This document shows, piece by piece, positions 52,578-56,516 of a DNA stretch of 56,516 nucleotides. The stretch comes from Sulfurospirillum sp. (GTDB lineage Bacteria; Campylobacterota; Campylobacteria; Campylobacterales; Sulfurospirillaceae): the NCBI GenBank assembly GCA_014859685.1, contig JACUTU010000007.1, forward strand, positions 1-56,516, read 5' to 3'. Numbering within the stretch: the first letter of the stretch is position 1; the number at the start of each line of letters is the position of its first letter. A program made the position numbers and the translations under genes. The notes under the pieces are model-generated. The model ran no database searches and was not told where the DNA came from. It saw nothing but the letters and a program-made list of their open reading frames with translations.

Positions 52578-53908
52578 TTTTCCTTGTCGATCTGGATTGT
52601 TTGATAATTTATATAATGCACATTCGCACCATCATTTATCTTGACATTTCTTCTTTGAGTATAATCGACCAAATACATACCTTTTTGAGAGACGCTAAAG
52701 TCCACACAAAGTTTTGCACTAAACGCCAAAATATCATTTGGAATATTTTGCTTATCTGTGCGGATGATGATGTGTGCTGATGGAATATCTTTAAGATGCA
52801 TCCAAATGTCACTTTTTTTAGCAAATTTCAACAAGGCAATATTTCCTTTTTCATTTTTACCTAGCATTACTTTATAGCCGTTTATAAAAAAACTTTCGTA
52901 TTTATCTTCTTGAGTATGTTGTTTTCTTGCTACTTTTTTCTTTGGCATCAAGATTTGTAACTCATTTTCATCCTCACAAAACTCAATAATCCTTGACAAT
53001 TTTTCCAAATAATCAATTTTTTGTATCAGATTTTCTCTCTCAATATAGAGTGATTTTGCTTTTCTTTTGAGTTTTTTTGATTGTAAAAAAAGCAAGTTTG
53101 CAGCGTCGCTTGGAGTTTTTGCTTCATTTGGTATGCTTATACAAACCTCTTGACCTGAAAAATCCTTTAAATTTATATACTTTTCATAAATTTTAACGCC
53201 TGCTAAATTGCTCAGCAGTAAGCTACCATGTGCATTAAGTGTTGCTGCTTTAGCTAAAAGATCTTTTTCACACTCAATATCTTGTAGGAGGGCATAGAAT
53301 TTATTGCGTTCTTTTTGCACGCGAAGCATTTTTTGATTTTTGAGCGCTGTAAGCTTAATCCACATCCGTTTAGTATATTGAAGCTCAAGATAAGCTTTGA
53401 TATCCTCACCAATATCTACAGGCGGCTCTTGAAATTCTCTTTGCGGAAGTGGCTCTAGCTTTTCTCCAACTTTTATACTACGAAACGAAACACTACTATC
53501 GATATGTCGCAAGGCTTCAAGTACTTTTTCATCCTCATCTAAAATGATGCAATTTGTATTGCGACCTGTAAATTCAAACTGTAAATATGTCACAAAAGAT
53601 TTGTAACTTGAACTTCCCTCAAGCCTCAATCGCAAAATCCTATTACCATCCATCACGGTAAATTCCTCTACATGTGAGGCGGCACAGCGTTTGTGTAAAA
53701 TCACATCAAAGGGAGCATTGTAAATCTTCGCTCTTTTATACGCATCTTTATAAAAAATATAAGAATTACTCTTGCTCATATCAAAAAAGAGATTTTCTTT
53801 ATGATCAAAAACAATTCTAATTACACTATCTTCAACTCTTTCAATAGCAGAGATTTTTTTAAATTTTTGTAAGTATTGCGTTACGATTACGAGTTCATTG
53901 CGCTTCAT
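52574..53908 (-). CDS. NFACT (Rqc2/RqcH/FbpA-like) family protein
   Basis: 444 residues of the NFACT family: N-terminal domain, a helical coiled-coil middle (about 180-310), and the C-terminal NFACT-R block (DIWMHLKDIPSAHIII). RqcH-type members bind stalled 50S subunits and add alanine tails for degradation; older annotations call these fibronectin-binding proteins. It is shorter than B. subtilis RqcH (about 570), as in Campylobacter. AAGGA precedes the ATG. First gene of a six-gene minus-strand run. Confidence 0.85.
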   Translation of the reverse strand: MKRNELVIVTQYLQKFKKISAIERVEDSVIRIVFDHKENLFFDMSKSNSYIFYKDAYKRAKIYNAPFDVILHKRCAASHVEEFTVMDGNRILRLRLEGSSSYKSFVTYLQFEFTGRNTNCIILDEDEKVLEALRHIDSSVSFRSIKVGEKLEPLPQREFQEPPVDIGEDIKAYLELQYTKRMWIKLTALKNQKMLRVQKERNKFYALLQDIECEKDLLAKAATLNAHGSLLLSNLAGVKIYEKYINLKDFSGQEVCISIPNEAKTPSDAANLLFLQSKKLKRKAKSLYIERENLIQKIDYLEKLSRIIEFCEDENELQILMPKKKVARKQHTQEDKYESFFINGYKVMLGKNEKGNIALLKFAKKSDIWMHLKDIPSAHIIIRTDKQNIPNDILAFSAKLCVDFSVSQKGMYLVDYTQRRNVKINDGANVHYINYQTIQIDKEK

Positions 53909-54024
53909 ATTTATTTTTCCTTATGATTAAAATCTATGCTTTTTCTTTGGCAATTATAGCACGACTAAACAATAACTACATATTTACATATTATAATGAT
54001 TTAATTTTTTAAAAAGGATTTATT

Positions 54025-54237
54025 ATGAAAGCAAATGTAGGAAAAATGGATAGATTTTTTCGGATTATACTTAGTATTCCATTTCTTGTTTATGGTGTTA
54101 TGCACAGTTCATTTATCGGACTTATAGGGGTTGCGCTTCTCGCAACAGCACTTTTAAAATGGTGCGGTCTTTACACTATTTTGGGCTTTAGTACAAATTG
54201 TTCAGCAGACAATACAGATTGTAAATTAAAAGAGTAA
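54025..54237 (+). CDS. Small membrane protein, DUF2892 type
   Basis: 70 residues: MKANVGKMDRFFR start and two hydrophobic segments with a GLYTILGFSTNC end, as in DUF2892 (YgaP-tail-like) proteins. Function unknown. A perfect hairpin follows its stop directly. Confidence 0.75.
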   Translation: MKANVGKMDRFFRIILSIPFLVYGVMHSSFIGLIGVALLATALLKWCGLYTILGFSTNCSADNTDCKLKE

Positions 54238-54260
54238 GCATGAGGTTTTCCTCATGCTTA
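54235..54260. terminator. Perfect 11-bp hairpin terminator
   Basis: TAAGCATGAGG - TTTT - CCTCATGCTTA, beginning at the TAA stop of the DUF2892 gene and lying just before the fumarase stop on the other strand. The stem is perfect with a tetraloop. Confidence 0.75.
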
Positions 54261-54265
54261 TGCGT

Positions 54266-55756
54266 TTAGATTCGAGACCACTGTTTTGGTCCATTTGTAT
54301 GTACAGATTCTCCAAAACTATCAACGCCTACAATGAGCGGCATATCTTTCACTTCAAACTCATAAATTGCTTCCATTCCTAACTCTTCAAAGGCAACTAT
54401 CTTTGATTTTTTGATAGATTGTGCTATCAAATATGCAGCGCCCCCTGTTGCTATAAAATAAATAGAAGCGTATTTTTTGATAAGATCTATGGTTGGCTGC
54501 TTGCGTTCTGCTTTTCCGATCATACCAAGTATATTGAGTTCCATCATATCTTGTGTAAATTTATCCATACGAGAAGCCGTGGTTGGTCCAGCAGGTCCTA
54601 CTACTTCGTTTCCGACAGGATTTACAGGTCCAACATAATAGATCAATTTATTTTCAAGATTTACCCCATTTGGCAATGGCTTATTTGCTTTTTTGTATTC
54701 AACGATTTTCTTGTGTGCCGCATCTCTTGCGGTGAGAATTTTACCTGAAATCAGCACAGTTTCACCTGCTTTGAATTGTTTCAAATCAACCTTGTTTAGT
54801 TCATCAACATTGATTCTTTTTACATCTTTTATAGGCAACTCTAAATCTGGCCAGATAGAGAGATCTGGTTTTTCAAAAACAGCAGTGCCAGATCCATCAA
54901 GCGTAAAATGAATATGTCTTGTTGCAGCACAATTTGGGATAATCGCCACAGGCAAAGATGCCGCATGACAAGGATAATCAAGAATTTTTACATCTAACAC
55001 AGTGGTTAATCCTCCAAGCCCTTGCGCACCAATACCTATTTTATTGATATCTTCATAAAGTTTGAGACGCAACTCTTCAAGATTGTTTTTAGCTCCCCTT
55101 TGTTTGAGTTCATGAATATCTACTTTTTGCATCAATGCCTCTTTGGCAAGCAACATAGATTTTTCAGGATTTCCTCCTATTCCTATGCCTAACATTCCAG
55201 GAGGACACCAACCAGCGCCCATTCCTTTTACTGTTTCCATCACCCAATCATACACACTATCACTTGGGTTGAGAATGGCAAATTTTGCCTTGTTTTCACT
55301 GCCGCCACCTTTTGCTGCCACCTTTATATCCACAACAGATGAATTATCGACACTAAAATGGATGACAGCTGGAGCGTTATTTTTGGTGTTAATTCTCGCT
55401 CCTGCTGGATCACTTACTATGGAAAAACGAAGCGTATTTGAGGGATCAAGATATGCAAGTGCTACGGCTTCATTAATCACATCCTCCAACTCCTTTGAAA
55501 GCTCTAATGTAGCATTGAGTCCAATTTTAACAAATACATTTACAGACCCAGTGTCTTGACAAATAGGACGATGACCCATAGCACACATTTTTGAATTGAT
55601 CAAAATCTGCCCAATTGCATTTTTTGCAGCTGGTGATTGCTCAAGATCATAAGCTTCAATCATGCCCTTGATAAAATCTTCTGGATGATAATAAGAGATG
55701 TATTGTAAAGCTCCTGTTATACTTTCTTGAATGTCACTTTCTTTAATTGTAGCCAT
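54266..55756 (-). CDS. Class I fumarate hydratase (iron-sulfur)
   Basis: Interconverts fumarate and malate with a [4Fe-4S] cluster. About 496 residues with the alpha (CQDTGSVNVFVKIG, KGGGSENKAKF, CPPGMLGIGIGG) and beta (GPTTASRMDKF) domains fused in one chain. The ATG at 55756 has AGGAG 5 nt upstream; ATG 55759 is adjacent. Being oxygen-sensitive, it fits a microaerophilic or anaerobic lifestyle. Confidence 0.93.
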   Translation of the reverse strand: MATIKESDIQESITGALQYISYYHPEDFIKGMIEAYDLEQSPAAKNAIGQILINSKMCAMGHRPICQDTGSVNVFVKIGLNATLELSKELEDVINEAVALAYLDPSNTLRFSIVSDPAGARINTKNNAPAVIHFSVDNSSVVDIKVAAKGGGSENKAKFAILNPSDSVYDWVMETVKGMGAGWCPPGMLGIGIGGNPEKSMLLAKEALMQKVDIHELKQRGAKNNLEELRLKLYEDINKIGIGAQGLGGLTTVLDVKILDYPCHAASLPVAIIPNCAATRHIHFTLDGSGTAVFEKPDLSIWPDLELPIKDVKRINVDELNKVDLKQFKAGETVLISGKILTARDAAHKKIVEYKKANKPLPNGVNLENKLIYYVGPVNPVGNEVVGPAGPTTASRMDKFTQDMMELNILGMIGKAERKQPTIDLIKKYASIYFIATGGAAYLIAQSIKKSKIVAFEELGMEAIYEFEVKDMPLIVGVDSFGESVHTNGPKQWSRI

Positions 55757-55834
55757 CATAACTCCTCAAAATTTAATTTTAAAAATTATAACAAAAAAAA
55801 GAAGATATAATTGGGATTAAAAAAAGGTAATTTT

Positions 55835-56398
55835 ATGATTTTAGATTACAAAGATATTGATGATTTAAACCGTTATAAAATAATGTCGGGCACAGTTGTA
55901 CCTCGTCCTATAGCGTGGATAGTGACTAAAGATGAGGGCATTGTCAATGCTGCTCCATTTTCTTATTTCATTCCTCTCTCAAGTAATCCAGCAACAATTA
56001 TTGTTTCTATAGGAAAAAAAGATGCAGATACGCCAAAAGATACTTTGGCAAATATACTCAAAAACAAAAAAGCAACTATCTGTTTTGCAAATGAGGCAAA
56101 TCTAGAAGAACTCAAGCTTTCTAGCACCGCTTTAGCAAAAAGTGAAAGTGAAATAGAAAAATACAGCATAAAAGTCACAAAAATTTTAGAAGATTTTCCG
56201 CCTATGATAAGCTCAAGTCAGAGTGCTCTATTTTGCACATTACATTCAAGCATCAATCTTGGAGGCGACACAACACCTGTTATATTGGAGATAAAAAAAC
56301 AATTTATCAAAGATGAGTGCATTAATGAAAAGCTACATGTAAGCATGAAAAATATCGGTCGCATCGGTGTAAGTTTTGCAAAAATGGTAAGTATCTAA
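55835..56398 (+). CDS. Flavin reductase-like FMN-binding protein
   Basis: 187 residues of the flavin reductase (FMN-binding split barrel) family: VPRPIAWIVTKDE, NAAPFSYFIPLSSNP and SIGKKDADTPKDTL are the usual blocks. It probably moves electrons from NAD(P)H through FMN; the partner is unknown. The ATG at 55835 follows AAAAGG; an earlier in-frame start adds only non-homologous residues. CTACATGTAA lies near its 3' end. Confidence 0.8.
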   Translation: MILDYKDIDDLNRYKIMSGTVVPRPIAWIVTKDEGIVNAAPFSYFIPLSSNPATIIVSIGKKDADTPKDTLANILKNKKATICFANEANLEELKLSSTALAKSESEIEKYSIKVTKILEDFPPMISSSQSALFCTLHSSINLGGDTTPVILEIKKQFIKDECINEKLHVSMKNIGRIGVSFAKMVSI

Positions 56399-56475
56399 AG
56401 CTATATGCATAATAAAAAAATTTATCTGTAGCATTAAAAGTGTTTAAGTGAGATTTATTTTAGAATACACACAAA

Positions 56476-56516
56476 TCCGGCAGCGACCTACATTTCCATC
56501 CCAGTAAGGGAAAGTA
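56476..56516 (-). rRNA. rrf: 5S ribosomal RNA, 3' end (partial)
   Basis: The minus strand of the last 41 bases reads like the 3' end of bacterial 5S rRNA, with the loop E/helix IV region around CCTTACTGGGATGG and the closing GTAGGTCGCTGCCGG that pairs with the 5' end. The rest of the gene, and probably the rRNA operon, lies beyond the window. Confidence 0.8.

Overview
The window is a densely packed, AT-rich (roughly 37% GC by eye) bacterial chromosome segment, most likely from a free-living, flagellated member of the Campylobacterota (Epsilonproteobacteria). The evidence is a set of Campylobacter-type proteins and gene orders: futalosine-pathway menaquinone genes (mqnA, mqnD), a Csd4/Pgp1-type peptidoglycan carboxypeptidase with the unusual Gln-Glu-His zinc site, a short BioB, a Cj1289-like SurA chaperone, and several gene strings that I recall from C. 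jejuni (upp/malic enzyme/gltX/surA-like/accC/accB next to flagellar modification genes; topA-bioB-antiporter-gltA; recA-eno-ftsB-like-AMIN; fliQ-murB; tsaD-pgp1; dxr-cdsA-coiled coil-NFACT). The genus cannot be fixed from the sequence alone.

Layout. 1-1.3 kb is a scarred accessory patch: an OmpA-type lipoprotein gene with a 12-bp in-frame tandem repeat runs off the left edge, followed by a stub of a helix-turn-helix gene and a decapitated glycerate kinase. 1.3-3.3 kb holds molybdopterin genes (moaD-moaE-moeA). 3.4-13 kb is core metabolism (mqnA, gdhA, upp, adk, malic enzyme, gltX, surA-like, accC/accB, dCMP deaminase). 13-23.5 kb is a flagellar/surface-glycan block: a short FlaC-like flagellin, a sugar aminotransferase, a hexapeptide acyltransferase, an 1825-residue five-domain methyltransferase/glycosyltransferase, and a full-length flagellin behind a sigma-28-type promoter. 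After a transposase remnant and a Uma2-like gene, 24.5-39 kb is again core (topA, bioB, antiporter, gltA, AMIN and FtsB-like proteins, eno, recA, mqnD, fliQ, murB, tsaD, csd4-like, an M15 peptidase). 39-56.4 kb carries a Cache-GGDEF-EAL protein, a nucleosidase/radical-SAM/cysteine-rich trio, mdh, a FAD fumarate reductase/aspartate oxidase-type enzyme, a six-gene NFACT-cdsA-dxr-uraA-phosphoesterase run, fumarase and a flavin reductase. The 3' end of a 5S rRNA on the minus strand marks an rRNA operon entering at the right edge.

Together the metabolic genes cover malate/fumarate/citrate interconversion (maeB, mdh, fumarase, gltA, FAD enzyme), menaquinone precursor synthesis, fatty-acid initiation (accBC), and cell-wall synthesis and shaping (murB, csd4-like, M15).

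Two signals are not explained by ordinary genes. First, four intergenic copies of a small non-coding element (40, 90, 90 and 142 bp) share 15-bp imperfect terminal inverted repeats and sit between 7-bp target duplications (two exact, two 6/7). They form a nested deletion series, and removing one restores a perfect terminator hairpin: a miniature transposable element family with no transposase in the window. Second, the palindrome TTACATGTAA occurs 13 times exactly (its core TACATGTA about 33 times), far above chance, inside genes on both strands and at the apex of terminator hairpins, which suggests a DNA-level signal of the uptake-sequence or highly-iterated-palindrome kind.
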